This document shows, piece after piece, positions 50,948 through 61,260 of a DNA stretch of 64,000 nt (the stretch's first letter is position 1; each line of letters starts with the position of its first letter). This DNA comes from Anaerocolumna sp. AGMB13020 (GTDB taxonomy: Bacteria > Bacillota > Clostridia > Lachnospirales > Lachnospiraceae), in the NCBI RefSeq assembly GCF_033100115.1, contig NZ_CP136910.1:1240001-1304000 (forward strand), written 5' to 3'. The translations under genes were made by a program, and so were the position numbers. The notes below the pieces were generated by a model. That model searched no databases. It was not told the DNA's origin and saw nothing but the letters and a program-made list of their open reading frames with translations.

Positions 50948-53266
50948 TCAATGCCAGTATTCTGTGTCAACGGTAATCCATTGCGCAGGATCCCTGGAGG
51001 GATAGCTGTTATTGTATTTCTCCACACGCTCCAGCATTCGGATATACGCTTCTGCCGAATTAAAGGTCGCATTCAAATTGACAATATCCGGTCTGGATTC
51101 CATTCTTTTCAGCAGATCCGGTATTAGTCCATAGTGTGCTACTCCACGATTACCGTTGACATCAAAGGTCCTGTTGCCTGTCACCTGTCTTCCAAACAAT
51201 ACCTTTTCCACCTCAGAACTGTAAACCCCAGGGTACAAAGCCTGAAAACTGCCGTCGTCATAATTGACATTTGAGAATACTCCGGGAAATCTATCAAAAT
51301 TCGGGAGCATACATGCTCCATTTACATCACTGCCAAAGGGAATTCCAAGTATTATGTCATCCGATGTATCACTGTTGGTGTTATACCAGGTGGTAGGTAC
51401 TTTATATGGTCCTCCGTATGCCTGATATTCACTCTTGTCTAAGATTCCATAAGAAGGTGTTCCCCCCTTGCTTAACTCTATCATATAGGAAAGATAGTCT
51501 GAAACACAAAGCTGATGTTTATCCATTGTTTCCCATAACATAGGAGAGATGATGCCGCCCAGCTGCATGATCTTAATCATCCTGGGAATATCCATCTGCT
51601 CCCAGGCTGCGTCTTCCGGCTCGAACATATCAAGAATTCTAGTATGAGAGGCGATGATGCCTGGATACTTTTCCTCCCATAACATATCCAGCGCGGTGTT
51701 AAAGGTTTTATCACTCATATGATCCACTTCAATTACAAAACGTTTATCGATAAGCTTTTGAATGAACCATTCACCGGTTCTTGAAAGCCCCTGCGTATTG
51801 GCATGCCCCTGTGCCTCAGCCGGCAGCTCAGCTTTGGGCTGTTTATAGAATACACGGGGATTGGAGCTTACTTCCGGCTGATAGAAGTCCCCCGTCTGCA
51901 TATAATTCATTATACTGAATAATTCACCCTGATAGACCTGGGCTCCTGCAAAACCATTATTTAAGGCATGCACCGGGAAAATACTGCGCACTCCCAGATT
52001 ATAGAATTTGGTAAGCTGAGACTCAATATTGGCAAGCCTTGTATCGCATTCTGCTTTGGTTATCTGTCCCGCTTCATACAGACCAATGTAGTCCTTATCC
52101 GCACCAAAGACAGTATCTAACTCAAGTGCCAGAAATACTGCCATCTTTCCTTCACTGATAACCTGTCTGGCCTCTTTTGAATCCTTAACAATACGAAACC
52201 AGCCTTTACCCGGTCCCCCGCACTGTGCATCGATATAATCCTGCATGCTATAGATATTCTGAATCTGAAGTTCTGCAACCACCATATCATCGGTGGGTCC
52301 GTTTTTATAAGGCGGCAGCGTATTGGTAATCTGTGCCAGGGTCTTATTATTAACACATTGCTGCACAAGTACCCTTTGCCCAGCCAGCCAGGAACGTTCT
52401 AGCCATTTATAGTATGTCTGCTGGTGATTGGTAGAATAGCTGGTTGGCCAATAATTAAAATTCGGATATCCGCCGGTATCATGTGAACCTGCTCCGTCCA
52501 CCAGTTTTCCCCATAGGTCAAAGATACCGCCATTTCCGTGATTACCGGAGCAATCGGCTAAAGCCTGCTCAATTCCCAATGGATTGTAAGCCTCCCCTGC
52601 AAAGGTAGCCTGACCGGACCCAAGATTATGATTGATATGGGCATGGGTATCTGCATAACCAATGATATTCTCACCGACACCAGGACGTGAAAGAGCATAT
52701 TCCGGCGTTATTGTACTACCGGTAGAGCTTAAGATATTTACATTGGTATCCGCTTCCGGAAAAGCTTTTGTACCCTGAGTGGCTTCAAAAGCAAAAAGAC
52801 AGCTGTTATCAACTGCAGTCTTCCATACCAGGGAAGTACCTGAAATACTAACGTATTTCTTCTCCGTGATGGAATACAGGCTGAACGCTCCGCCGTTCTG
52901 TGGATCAATCCGCCATTGTATACTGTTCTGCCTGTTGGTATCCCGGATAATGGCTTTAAAGAAGTTGATATTAAGCCACTTACCGTCATTGTCATAGAGT
53001 ATGTATACACCAAGTGCAGAAGGTTTCAGATAGAAGGTAATCCCTTCTGATGCTGTATTTGCCTGTGCTTCATACCCTGCATTATTGCCTAAAAGATATT
53101 TTCCGTTTGAAAGTGACTTAACCTTATAGTATTTATTGGCAAGGGAATACTGGTTCTGCCCTGTCCCTGTGTCAGCTGATGCAGTAGAATAGTAAGGAAA
53201 GAATAAGGATGCATATATTATCAAAATAACCATTAGAAATGCTATATACTTATTTATTACTTTCAT
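50948..53266 (-). CDS. Secreted M19-like amidohydrolase with N-terminal beta-trefoil-like domain
   Basis: 772 residues. Signal peptide at about 1-31. Residues about 45-175 resemble a fascin/ricin-like beta-trefoil (YYKVKSLSNGKYLLGNN; KYVSISGTSLVWK). A metal-dependent amidohydrolase domain follows, with DTHAHINHN (about 207) as the first metal motif, VIEVDHMSDKTF and IIASHTR as later ones, in the order of M19 membrane dipeptidases. It may cleave a peptide or amide outside the cell. It has no anchor. ACGGAGGG precedes the ATG. Its stop is one base from the convergent hydrolase stop. Confidence 0.78.
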   Translation of the reverse strand: MKVINKYIAFLMVILIIYASLFFPYYSTASADTGTGQNQYSLANKYYKVKSLSNGKYLLGNNAGYEAQANTASEGITFYLKPSALGVYILYDNDGKWLNINFFKAIIRDTNRQNSIQWRIDPQNGGAFSLYSITEKKYVSISGTSLVWKTAVDNSCLFAFEATQGTKAFPEADTNVNILSSTGSTITPEYALSRPGVGENIIGYADTHAHINHNLGSGQATFAGEAYNPLGIEQALADCSGNHGNGGIFDLWGKLVDGAGSHDTGGYPNFNYWPTSYSTNHQQTYYKWLERSWLAGQRVLVQQCVNNKTLAQITNTLPPYKNGPTDDMVVAELQIQNIYSMQDYIDAQCGGPGKGWFRIVKDSKEARQVISEGKMAVFLALELDTVFGADKDYIGLYEAGQITKAECDTRLANIESQLTKFYNLGVRSIFPVHALNNGFAGAQVYQGELFSIMNYMQTGDFYQPEVSSNPRVFYKQPKAELPAEAQGHANTQGLSRTGEWFIQKLIDKRFVIEVDHMSDKTFNTALDMLWEEKYPGIIASHTRILDMFEPEDAAWEQMDIPRMIKIMQLGGIISPMLWETMDKHQLCVSDYLSYMIELSKGGTPSYGILDKSEYQAYGGPYKVPTTWYNTNSDTSDDIILGIPFGSDVNGACMLPNFDRFPGVFSNVNYDDGSFQALYPGVYSSEVEKVLFGRQVTGNRTFDVNGNRGVAHYGLIPDLLKRMESRPDIVNLNATFNSAEAYIRMLERVEKYNNSYPSRDPAQWITVDTEYWH

Positions 53267-53284
53267 AATTTCCCTCCGTGTTCT

Positions 53285-53550
53285 TAGAACGATCTGTTTT
53301 CTTCTGTAAATAATCTGTTATTGTCTTAGCAGGACCTGTTTTTTGGGGAGAATCTGTTTTTTTAGGAGAATCTGTTTTTTAGGAGAATCTGTTTTCTTAG
53401 ATTGGCCTGCTTATTCTCAGATTGACCTGTTTTTTTCTCAAACCGACCTGCTTTTCTCGACCTCTTTTTTCTCAAATTGACTGCTCTTTCTCGACCTGTT
53501 TTTTCTCAGATTGCCCAGTTATGTTCTTACATGATCTGTTTCAGAAGGAT
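53285..53550. repeat. Degenerate short tandem repeats, about 20-22 bases
   Basis: About ten imperfect copies of CTCAGATTGACCTGTTTTTT-like units (variants AGAATCTGTTTTTT, AAACCGACCTG) between the M19-like gene and the GH3 gene. They cover nearly the whole gap. No protein frame is supported. It may come from slippage or act as a spacer with weak secondary structure. Confidence 0.7.
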
Positions 53551-53566
53551 GCTTCCTCTCTGCCAT

Positions 53567-56035
53567 TTACTTGTCCTTGTTTTGAAGCATTCTTTTAATT
53601 CCTGTTATAAATCTCCGGTTAAGGATATGGATTATTCCTTCCAGGATATTTTCTGAAATACCCCCTTCACCAGAAGCAGCAATCGCAAAAAAGGGCATTT
53701 CATATATCATAGCCGCCATCATTCCCTCCTGACCTGCTTCGGCCTTTGACACCTCCTTTGCATATTTATTTGAATACCAGCAAATGATTTTTCCAAGCAT
53801 TGTACCACTTATGTCCTCCAAGGTGTTTCCCATGTGAAATGGCCTTTTAGCCTGAATCGGATCAGTCGGAATCTGCCTTCCGTAGATTACTTCAAATTCC
53901 TCTTTGCAAATTCCTGTAAAACCCTTTGTTACATGGTAATAAGAAAGTGCCTTTTGCCGGTAATCCGGCTGTATTGCATCCGGAGATTTCAGTTCTATTA
54001 CTCCTTTTAAAAGCGTATTGTCTGAGGTTCCTCCCAGGAGTATCTTATACTCACCACTTTCTGCATACCAATCTTTTAAAATTGTATTATAATAACCAAA
54101 GGTTTTCGTATCCAGCAGAACTGATATGTTCTTTGACTCCCCCGGCTCAAGCTCTGTCACTACAAAATCTCTCAATTCTTTCTTTGGCAGGAATACCTCC
54201 TCACTTTGATGTGAGGTAAATAGAAACGTTATTTCTCTCGCTGAATGTTCTCCGGTATTTGTTAGTGTAAAGGAGACCGTTATTTTATCCCCATAAATGC
54301 AGTTTTCTTTGCTCAGCCTCATATCCGAGTAAGTGAAGGTGCTGTAAGAAAGCCCATGACCAAAAGGAAACAGTACCGGAACACCTGCTCTATCATAATA
54401 CCTATACCCTACATAGATACTTTCCCGATACTCAGTGGTAAGTCTGCCTCCAGGGAAATTACGGTTTGAGGGAATGTCCTCCAGCCGGACTGGCCAGGTT
54501 TCTGCAAGTTTTCCTGAAGGAACTGCTTTTCCCAATAAGAGATTAACAATCGCACTGCCTCCGCCTTCGCCTCCAAGATAAGCCAGCAGCACTGCCTTAA
54601 CTTTTGACAGCCAGGGCAGCTCCATTGGTGCCCCTCCCTGGAGAATGACTACGATATTGGAATTGTATCGGGACACCTCCTCAATTAATCTGCTGTGTTC
54701 CTCTGGCATCGATAGATTGCTGCGGTCGAAGCCTTCTGATTCATAGCCTTCTAAAAGACCTGCAAAGATATATACGATATCCTTATCCTTAGCCTGGTTA
54801 CAGGCATCGTACAACAGACTGTCACGGTAGGCTTTCTCCGTCTCAGTCAAACTATTACCCTTGGTCATTTTCTCACTATAACCTTGTGCATAGCTGCAAT
54901 CTGCTCCAGCTTTCAGAAATGCATCCCATGGATTATCGAGCTTATAAGGATTGATTTTTGAACTTCCTGCCCCCTGATATCTTGGATACTTTGCAAGTGC
55001 ACCTATAACCAGTACCTTCTGCTGACAGGTGCCGGGAAGAATACTTTCTTCATTCTTTAACAGAACTGCTGACTGTTCAGCTGCTTTCACAGCAAGCTGA
55101 TGATGTTCCTCCTTACTGTAGCTGCAGCTCTTCTCTTTGTAATGCATTCCTTTTAATACAAGCTCTGTAACATTACAAGCAGTCCTGTTCAGTTCCTCCA
55201 TTGTCAGGGTTCCTTCCTTAACTGCCCTTATAACCTTTTTATCGTTGTAACCGTTATTCCCCGGCATTTCAAGATCCAGGCCTGCTCTTATCCCTGACAC
55301 CCTGTCATGAACAGCTCCCCAATCCGATATAACAGCTCCGTCAAATCCCCATTCCTTTCGCAGTATATCTGTCAAAAGATATTTGTTCTCACTTGTATAT
55401 TCACCATTTACACGGTTATAGGAGCACATGACCGTATCCGGTTTTCCCTTTTCTACCGCTATCTGAAAGGCTTTTAAATAAGTCTCACGCAAGGCTCTCT
55501 CATCTACCACTGCATTAATGGTCATCCGGTGCTTTTCCTGATTATTAACAGCAAAATGCTTTAAGGAGGTTCCGATGCCCTTGGACTGTACCCCCTGAAT
55601 CATTGCTGCTGCAAGTTCACCGGATACTACAGGATCCTCACTGAAATATTCAAAGTTCCTGCCGCATAAGGGATTACGTTTCTGATTAACCCCCGGTCCA
55701 AGGATTACGGAGACGCTTTCTGCCAGGCATTCCTCTGCAATCGCTTCACCAATCCTGTGAAGAAGTTCCCGGTCAAAGCTGCATGCAAGAGCACTGGCTG
55801 TAGGAAAGCATACCGCCGGAACACTGTCCCCTATGCCCAGATTATCCCCTTTTCCTATCTGTTTGCGAAGCCCATGGGGACCATCCATCATACTGATGGA
55901 TTCAAGCCCCAATCGTTTAATCGGTTTTGTTGTCCAGCAATCCTGACCGGAACATAAACCTGCCTTTTCTTCCAGGGTCATCTGTGCTACCAGTTCTTTG
56001 GCCTGTTCTTTAAAATTCGTGTTTTTATAATTCAT
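53567..56035 (-). CDS. GH3 beta-glucosidase-type glycosidase
   Basis: 822 residues. GH3 N-terminal barrel with DGPHGLR (about 51), FAVNNQEKHR (about 161), and the nucleophile Asp in VISDWGAVHD (D238). The GH3 C-terminal domain (LPWLSKVKAVLLAYLGGEGG near 480) and a fibronectin III-like domain (SYSTFTYSDMRL) follow. No signal peptide, so it acts on imported oligosaccharides. It starts three bases after the stop of the GPH symporter gene, in one operon, with AAGGGGGAAT inside the end of that gene. This arrangement indicates uptake then hydrolysis of a beta-glucoside. Confidence 0.92.
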   Translation of the reverse strand: MNYKNTNFKEQAKELVAQMTLEEKAGLCSGQDCWTTKPIKRLGLESISMMDGPHGLRKQIGKGDNLGIGDSVPAVCFPTASALACSFDRELLHRIGEAIAEECLAESVSVILGPGVNQKRNPLCGRNFEYFSEDPVVSGELAAAMIQGVQSKGIGTSLKHFAVNNQEKHRMTINAVVDERALRETYLKAFQIAVEKGKPDTVMCSYNRVNGEYTSENKYLLTDILRKEWGFDGAVISDWGAVHDRVSGIRAGLDLEMPGNNGYNDKKVIRAVKEGTLTMEELNRTACNVTELVLKGMHYKEKSCSYSKEEHHQLAVKAAEQSAVLLKNEESILPGTCQQKVLVIGALAKYPRYQGAGSSKINPYKLDNPWDAFLKAGADCSYAQGYSEKMTKGNSLTETEKAYRDSLLYDACNQAKDKDIVYIFAGLLEGYESEGFDRSNLSMPEEHSRLIEEVSRYNSNIVVILQGGAPMELPWLSKVKAVLLAYLGGEGGGSAIVNLLLGKAVPSGKLAETWPVRLEDIPSNRNFPGGRLTTEYRESIYVGYRYYDRAGVPVLFPFGHGLSYSTFTYSDMRLSKENCIYGDKITVSFTLTNTGEHSAREITFLFTSHQSEEVFLPKKELRDFVVTELEPGESKNISVLLDTKTFGYYNTILKDWYAESGEYKILLGGTSDNTLLKGVIELKSPDAIQPDYRQKALSYYHVTKGFTGICKEEFEVIYGRQIPTDPIQAKRPFHMGNTLEDISGTMLGKIICWYSNKYAKEVSKAEAGQEGMMAAMIYEMPFFAIAASGEGGISENILEGIIHILNRRFITGIKRMLQNKDK

Positions 56036-56038
56036 TGG

Positions 56039-57403
56039 TTATTCCCCCTTACTGCCCCCGGCAATAGTCTTCTTTATCTGGTCAAAGGCTTCTCTTCCCA
56101 AAGACAGTTTCTTTACAAAAACAGCTGATAAGAGAAAACAGACCGCCGGCATCAAACTAAATAAAATCCGTATGCCAAATATTGCTCCAGACGTCTGTTC
56201 TATGGTATTGCTGCCCATGGCTTCAACATAACCAAAGAAACCCATAGCCGCAGTCACTCCTGCAACGATTAAGGCTGAAGCGATTTTATATAAGAACATG
56301 GTGGTGCCATAAATAACACCCTCTCTTCTGGTACCATTTTGTAATTCGTCCACTTCCACCACATCGGGAAGTATAGAAAAGGTCAGGGTCTGTGAGGCTG
56401 AAATCCCGCCTCCCATAAGAATAGTTACAACGATGACCAGTGGGATATTGCCAGCTGGAAGAAACAGGCAGCTAATCAAAGGGAGCAGAAAGTATATTGC
56501 TGAAATGATATATGCTTTTTGCTTGCCCAGCCGGTTACTGAGAGTTACCCACAAAGGCGTCGCAGCAATGGCAATCAGCAGGGGAACTGCCATAAAGATA
56601 TAGCTTATGCTGTCCGAGATCTTTAAGGCATACTTAATAAAATAAATATATAAGGTCATTATGATATCAAAACCTACCATGTTAAAGATAAAGACACCCA
56701 GAACCAGTCGAAATTCCTTTAATTTCATAAGTGATCTTAGATTCCTTAGCACATTGCTCTGATTCTTAGGTACAGCTGTTTCCACCCGTTCTTTGGTTCC
56801 CAAAAATGCCAGCAGTATATTTACTGCAATCAGCACTGCCAATACCAGTCCCATGACCGGAAAACTTGTTTTATACAGCTCCTTGCCGGGGTATAGGGTA
56901 TCCACGATGAGGGTGACTCCCATTGCAGACAGTAAAGAACCAACAAAGGAAAAAGCCATTTTATAACCTGAAATACTTGTACGTTCATCATAATCCTGAG
57001 AAATCTCAGGCAGTAAAGCATTATAAGGTATAGCTACCAGGGAATATAAGGTACTGAATATAATTCCTGCAGCCGTATAATACAAGATCATATGTATGGT
57101 TTCCGTGTAAAAAACCTGCCATAACATTGCAAATATTATTCCAAGGGGTACTGCTCCAAACAACAGATAAGGTCTTCTGCGCCCATATCTGGTTCGGGTA
57201 TGATCTGATAAAACACCCGTTATCATATCACAGACTGCATTCCAGATACGTACAATCATAAAAATGTAACCTGCCCACAGCGGCGACAATCCCGCAACAT
57301 CTGTCAGGAAAAAGACCAGATAGAAACCAATGGCACCATATGCCACATTGTTACCCAGATCTCCTAAACCATAAGCAATTTTTTCTCTTTTCAATACCTT
57401 CAT
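56039..57403 (-). CDS. GPH-family sugar:cation symporter
   Basis: 454 residues with twelve hydrophobic helices. The N-terminal pattern MKVLKREKIAYGLGDLGNN and WNAVCDMITGVLSDHTRTRYGRRRPY (loop 2-3) is diagnostic of the glycoside-pentoside-hexuronide (GPH) branch. It imports glycosides with Na+ or H+. The ATG at 57403 has GGAGGG seven bases upstream and is preferred to 57418. It forms an operon with the GH3 gene (three-base gap), so the sugar is likely a beta-linked glucoside or xyloside. The divergent AraC gene probably regulates it. Confidence 0.9.
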   Translation of the reverse strand: MKVLKREKIAYGLGDLGNNVAYGAIGFYLVFFLTDVAGLSPLWAGYIFMIVRIWNAVCDMITGVLSDHTRTRYGRRRPYLLFGAVPLGIIFAMLWQVFYTETIHMILYYTAAGIIFSTLYSLVAIPYNALLPEISQDYDERTSISGYKMAFSFVGSLLSAMGVTLIVDTLYPGKELYKTSFPVMGLVLAVLIAVNILLAFLGTKERVETAVPKNQSNVLRNLRSLMKLKEFRLVLGVFIFNMVGFDIIMTLYIYFIKYALKISDSISYIFMAVPLLIAIAATPLWVTLSNRLGKQKAYIISAIYFLLPLISCLFLPAGNIPLVIVVTILMGGGISASQTLTFSILPDVVEVDELQNGTRREGVIYGTTMFLYKIASALIVAGVTAAMGFFGYVEAMGSNTIEQTSGAIFGIRILFSLMPAVCFLLSAVFVKKLSLGREAFDQIKKTIAGGSKGE

Positions 57404-57660
57404 ATGTAAACCCTCCATTCTGTTTTAACTATATCATTGAAATATTTGTTAAAATATCATTATTTCCCGTAGAATATCAATATTTCTTGACACACAAAAA
57501 ATTCCTTTCTATAATCAGGATACAGAGAAGTATATTAGTCCTTTTTATGTTTTTTAGAAATGGAAATAATACTACATATAGGTTTTATTTTGTCATCTTA
57601 TGCCCGGACAGAAATTTTTCAATTTATATCGTTATTACCAAAAAGCTTCTGGGAGGTTTT

Positions 57661-58881
57661 ATGTTATTCACTGCTTATGAATATGAGATGCTGCAGAGTT
57701 TTTACAGTATAAATCGAATTCCCTTGTTCCTATATGATCAGGAGCTGCAGCTGAAGGCTTCTTTCTTAACTGCCGGGTCAGCTGTGATACAGGGAAAAAT
57801 AACAAAATATATAAGCGATTTTATTTTTCAGATTCATCAGAAGGATTATGATATCCTGTGTCAGGATAATGAATTGTATTTTATCTTTTCTTTTCCATAC
57901 AATCAGGAGAAATATTATTGTCTGGGCGGACCCATGTTTTTTTCTGAACTTCTTGTGCCTATGTCAATGCATGCCCTTTCCTTTTCCAATTTCTTCAACA
58001 CCAAGGAACTGGAGCTGCTGGCCGATGTTCTTCCTGTAGTATCCCTTCCTTTTTTCAGTTCCTGTCTGCGAATGACCATGCTGTTCTTAAACAAAGAAGC
58101 ACCGGAACTAGAAGCAATCAGCAGCTACCGGTTATCTCATATAAAGTATCAGATGAAAGGGGTCTTTACCTCAGAGCTTTTTGAGAACCGGGAGATAATC
58201 AGAAGCCATACCTCATACCGCCAGGAGCTTGCTGTCCTTCATTGTGTAAGGCAAGGTAACGTTGCTTTGTTAGAAGCCACCTACCGGTCGCTTCCGGGGA
58301 TTAGATACGGCAACATGTCGAGTACTCCCTTACGGCAGCTTTTTTACGGAAGTATTGCCAATACTACCCTGGTCACAAGATACGCAATTGAAGGCGGTAT
58401 GGAAGAAGAAGCCGCCTTTACGTTAAGTGATGTTTACATAAGAAGAATGGAGAAGTGCCGCACTTTATATGAACTGAATGCTTTAAATGAGAGGATGGCA
58501 ATTGACTTCACCGAACATGTAGCCAATGCACAACAGGCAGCCAGAACTTATTCCCCTCCCGTTACCTGCTGTATCAATCAAATATTATTGAATCTGCATC
58601 ATAAGATCTCATTAACGGAATTGTCCAGAGAAGCCGGCTTGACTCCAAAGTATCTTTCCTACCTGTTTCATAAGGAGACCGGCACAAAACTCAGTACCTT
58701 TATTGAAGAAAAAAGAATTGAAGAAGCTAAGAATCTTCTGGCTTTTACCCAATACCCCCTTAACCGTATCAGTGAATATCTCTCCTTCACCTCACAAAGT
58801 TATTTTATTTCAGTTTTTAAGAGGAAAACCGGGATGACACCAAAAGGTTATCGTAACAGTTTCAGTATAAAATCAGAATAA
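57661..58881 (+). CDS. AraC-family transcriptional regulator
   Basis: 406 residues. Two AraC HTHs form the C-terminus at about 305-400: KISLTELSREAGLTPKYLSYLF and YPLNRISEYLSFTSQSYFISVFKRKTGMTPKGYR. The N-terminal ~290 residues are a large unassigned domain, probably ligand-sensing. Start at 57661 because GGGAGG directly precedes that ATG; the longer frame from 57340 lies across the promoter gap and overlaps the symporter. It diverges from the GPH/GH3 operon with a 257-base gap that should hold both promoters. Its 3' end overlaps the convergent esterase gene by 34 bases. Confidence 0.9.
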   Translation: MLFTAYEYEMLQSFYSINRIPLFLYDQELQLKASFLTAGSAVIQGKITKYISDFIFQIHQKDYDILCQDNELYFIFSFPYNQEKYYCLGGPMFFSELLVPMSMHALSFSNFFNTKELELLADVLPVVSLPFFSSCLRMTMLFLNKEAPELEAISSYRLSHIKYQMKGVFTSELFENREIIRSHTSYRQELAVLHCVRQGNVALLEATYRSLPGIRYGNMSSTPLRQLFYGSIANTTLVTRYAIEGGMEEEAAFTLSDVYIRRMEKCRTLYELNALNERMAIDFTEHVANAQQAARTYSPPVTCCINQILLNLHHKISLTELSREAGLTPKYLSYLFHKETGTKLSTFIEEKRIEEAKNLLAFTQYPLNRISEYLSFTSQSYFISVFKRKTGMTPKGYRNSFSIKSE

Positions 58882-59624
58882 AGCTTTGGCAGGATATAAG
58901 TACCATCTTCAGACTGAGCATCATAATAACCGCAATGTTCATATCCCTTTAAGCATTTTAGATCTACCTTTTCCATATCATAATTAAAATGATACATTGT
59001 TCGATAGAGCAGCTGGTTTTGTTCCGGTCTGTTTGTAATATCCTTATCCGAATATAAAATTAATATCTTAGGCTGGGAAGTCTTAAATTCATAATCCTTC
59101 TCAATAAAATAGATTGGAGCCGCTTCATCTACACGTATCAGACGTGTATCCAGGCCTCTCTCAGCCAATACATTAAAATGGGTGGTAGGTTGCCCGGCAT
59201 CAAAAATATAACCGGAAATATCTTCAACAGCCATCCCTTTCTTTTCCAAATACCTTCTGTCAAAGAACAGCATCATTGCAAGATATCCGCCGGCAGAAAT
59301 ACCACCGATATATACTTCACTGAATTTATCATGTTCCAGATTATAATCGTGGATAAACTTAACGGCCTCGGCACTGTCTTCAACAAATTCAGGGAATCTT
59401 GCCTCCGGGTACATTCGGTAATCAGCCGTAGCCACTGCTATTCCATATAATTGTGCAAGCTTTATAATAATGGTCTCATCTTGTCTGTTGCCGGAATTTA
59501 AACCGCCTCCATGAAAATAAATCAAGACCGGACATTTTACGTCTGTAACAGGTACATAAAGATCCATCAGGCATTCCTTCTGTACCGAATAAGGAATATC
59601 TCTTATTATATCAACATCAAACAT
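58848..59624 (-). CDS. Alpha/beta hydrolase (esterase-like)
   Basis: 258 residues. HSL-type oxyanion motif HGGG at about 39 (LIYFHGGGLNSGN), nucleophile elbow GISAGGYLAM (Ser at about 111), and a late Asp/His pair (YSDKDITN, EHCGYYD). No signal peptide. Likely cleaves acetyl or other ester groups from imported sugars, given the adjacent GH3/GPH/AraC genes. The 3' end overlaps the AraC gene on the other strand, so transcripts would collide. AAGGAGAG precedes the ATG. Confidence 0.85.
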   Translation of the reverse strand: MFDVDIIRDIPYSVQKECLMDLYVPVTDVKCPVLIYFHGGGLNSGNRQDETIIIKLAQLYGIAVATADYRMYPEARFPEFVEDSAEAVKFIHDYNLEHDKFSEVYIGGISAGGYLAMMLFFDRRYLEKKGMAVEDISGYIFDAGQPTTHFNVLAERGLDTRLIRVDEAAPIYFIEKDYEFKTSQPKILILYSDKDITNRPEQNQLLYRTMYHFNYDMEKVDLKCLKGYEHCGYYDAQSEDGTYILPKLYSDFILKLLR

Positions 59625-59820
59625 ATATTTTTCTCTCCTTCCCTATACTCTGCATTTTCTTTTTGGTATTAAAATAAGCTTACTTACTTCTGTATTTCTG
59701 TGAAAGCAGTTCAAAACTAATAACAATCTAAATTACTGTTTCTTTCTGTTTTTCTCTCTTTGCTTTTGAAAACCATAAATACTGCCTCTTCATCTTTGAA
59801 ATCAATTAAGAATTAAAATC

Positions 59821-60126
59821 TTACTTGATTTCATTTAGTTGATCCAATGCCTTATTTCTGTAAAAGATTATAATTGCTATTAAAACCATTAACGCATTCA
59901 GTAAATAGAAAAAACACCCATACTTTGTGATATCGCCGGAAAACATCGCCTGCATATCACCACTTAACAGTTTCCATATAATCGAACATATATATCCAAA
60001 TTCTATACAGCTCAGAAAGATTAAACTTGTTCCTTTTGCTGTTCGTCCCTGAAAAGCTTTTATGATATTCATGGGCCATGATAAACCAAAACTTATTACC
60101 ATTAATGTTTCAAATAATTCTTCCAT
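59821..60126 (-). CDS. Small PQ-loop/SWEET-like membrane protein
   Basis: 101 residues with three hydrophobic segments (about 5-20, 34-55, 68-90). GLSWPMNIIKAFQGRTAKGTS resembles the PQ-loop / SemiSWEET motif (normally P-Q; here P-M). SemiSWEETs move sugars as dimers. This one is a little longer and its motif is altered, so function is uncertain. AAGGGGG precedes the ATG. Followed by 200 bases without a gene, and divergent from the LysR regulator. Confidence 0.65.
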   Translation of the reverse strand: MEELFETLMVISFGLSWPMNIIKAFQGRTAKGTSLIFLSCIEFGYICSIIWKLLSGDMQAMFSGDITKYGCFFYLLNALMVLIAIIIFYRNKALDQLNEIK

Positions 60127-60302
60127 TCATCCCCCTTAAATCCAGATAGCTTCTACAATTATTATACACAGCTGTTTCTATATTGCACAGAATACAATTA
60201 ATCACACTGCTATATCTTGAAATATATAGTATGCTTTGATAAAATTACAAACAGACTAACATGTAAAGGAGTGAACGTCGGTCTGTTATCCCGACAATTA
60301 GA

Positions 60303-61157
60303 ATGGAACTCTTACAATTAAAATATTTTTTAGCGGCTGCAAAAACAGAAAACTTCTCTCAGGTTGCCCGATTATATTGTGTACCCGCCTCAACCATCTC
60401 TAAATCTATTTCCCTGCTTGAGAAAGAAATAGGCGTAAAATTGTTCAGCAGGCAAAGTAATAAATTGACCTTAAATGAAGCAGGAAAGATATTTTCAGAG
60501 AATGTCTCAACCGGTTTAGATTATATAGAGAAAGGCGTCAGCAGCTTAAAGAATCAAACAGAAAATACCGAAATTAGACTTCTTGTTTTATGCGCCAGGA
60601 AAATTGTAACCGATTTTATTGGGGAATATAAAATAAAGGCACCCCATATAACCTTTAAGATCAATCACAATTCCGCAACGGAATTTAACGATTATGATCT
60701 GTGTATATGTGATGCCAATTCAGTTCCTCCTAATTTCAACACCATACCATTATTTCATGAAAACTACGGTATTGCAGTTAATAAGCACAATCCTTCCTTC
60801 TGTGATCCGATTTGTCTGGCAGATCTGTCAAATGAGAAATTTGTAATGATGTATAAGGATGCCATCCTTACAAAAGATACCCTTAACTTCTGCAAAAAAT
60901 ATGGATTTGAACCCAAAACAGATATTATTTGTGAAGATCCTCTTTATGTAAGGCAATATGTAGAAATAGGGCTCGGAGTTACCTTTATCCCTTTGAAAAG
61001 CTGGAAGAACCTCTTTTCTGATAAGGTACGTCTGCTTAATTTTGATGACACGAATATAGGAAGGGACGTCGTATTCTGCTTTCAGAACTCCCAGTGTTCT
61101 GCTCTATGCAACAGCTTTATAATGGATTTTCAAGCATATATTAAAGATATCTCTTAA
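60303..61157 (+). CDS. LysR-family transcriptional regulator
   Basis: 284 residues. N-terminal winged HTH (MELLQLKYFLAAAKTENFSQ, then VPASTISKSISLLEKEIGVK) and a C-terminal periplasmic-binding-like effector domain (about 90-280). It probably controls the divergent PQ-loop gene (177-base gap), as LysR regulators often act on the gene facing them. The ligand is unknown. Confidence 0.88.
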   Translation: MELLQLKYFLAAAKTENFSQVARLYCVPASTISKSISLLEKEIGVKLFSRQSNKLTLNEAGKIFSENVSTGLDYIEKGVSSLKNQTENTEIRLLVLCARKIVTDFIGEYKIKAPHITFKINHNSATEFNDYDLCICDANSVPPNFNTIPLFHENYGIAVNKHNPSFCDPICLADLSNEKFVMMYKDAILTKDTLNFCKKYGFEPKTDIICEDPLYVRQYVEIGLGVTFIPLKSWKNLFSDKVRLLNFDDTNIGRDVVFCFQNSQCSALCNSFIMDFQAYIKDIS

Positions 61158-61260
61158 ATGCCGCCTTATTTGTTTTTTGAGGTGCGCTTAATAACTGCTT
61201 GTACCATACAAAACCGTCCACCTTTACGGAAAAATGGTAAATGAAAATGCATCCTATTTC

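Noticed and set aside
53285..53550. Possible CRISPR array
   Set aside because: Repeat units are short and degenerate, with no unique spacers of constant length and no cas genes nearby.
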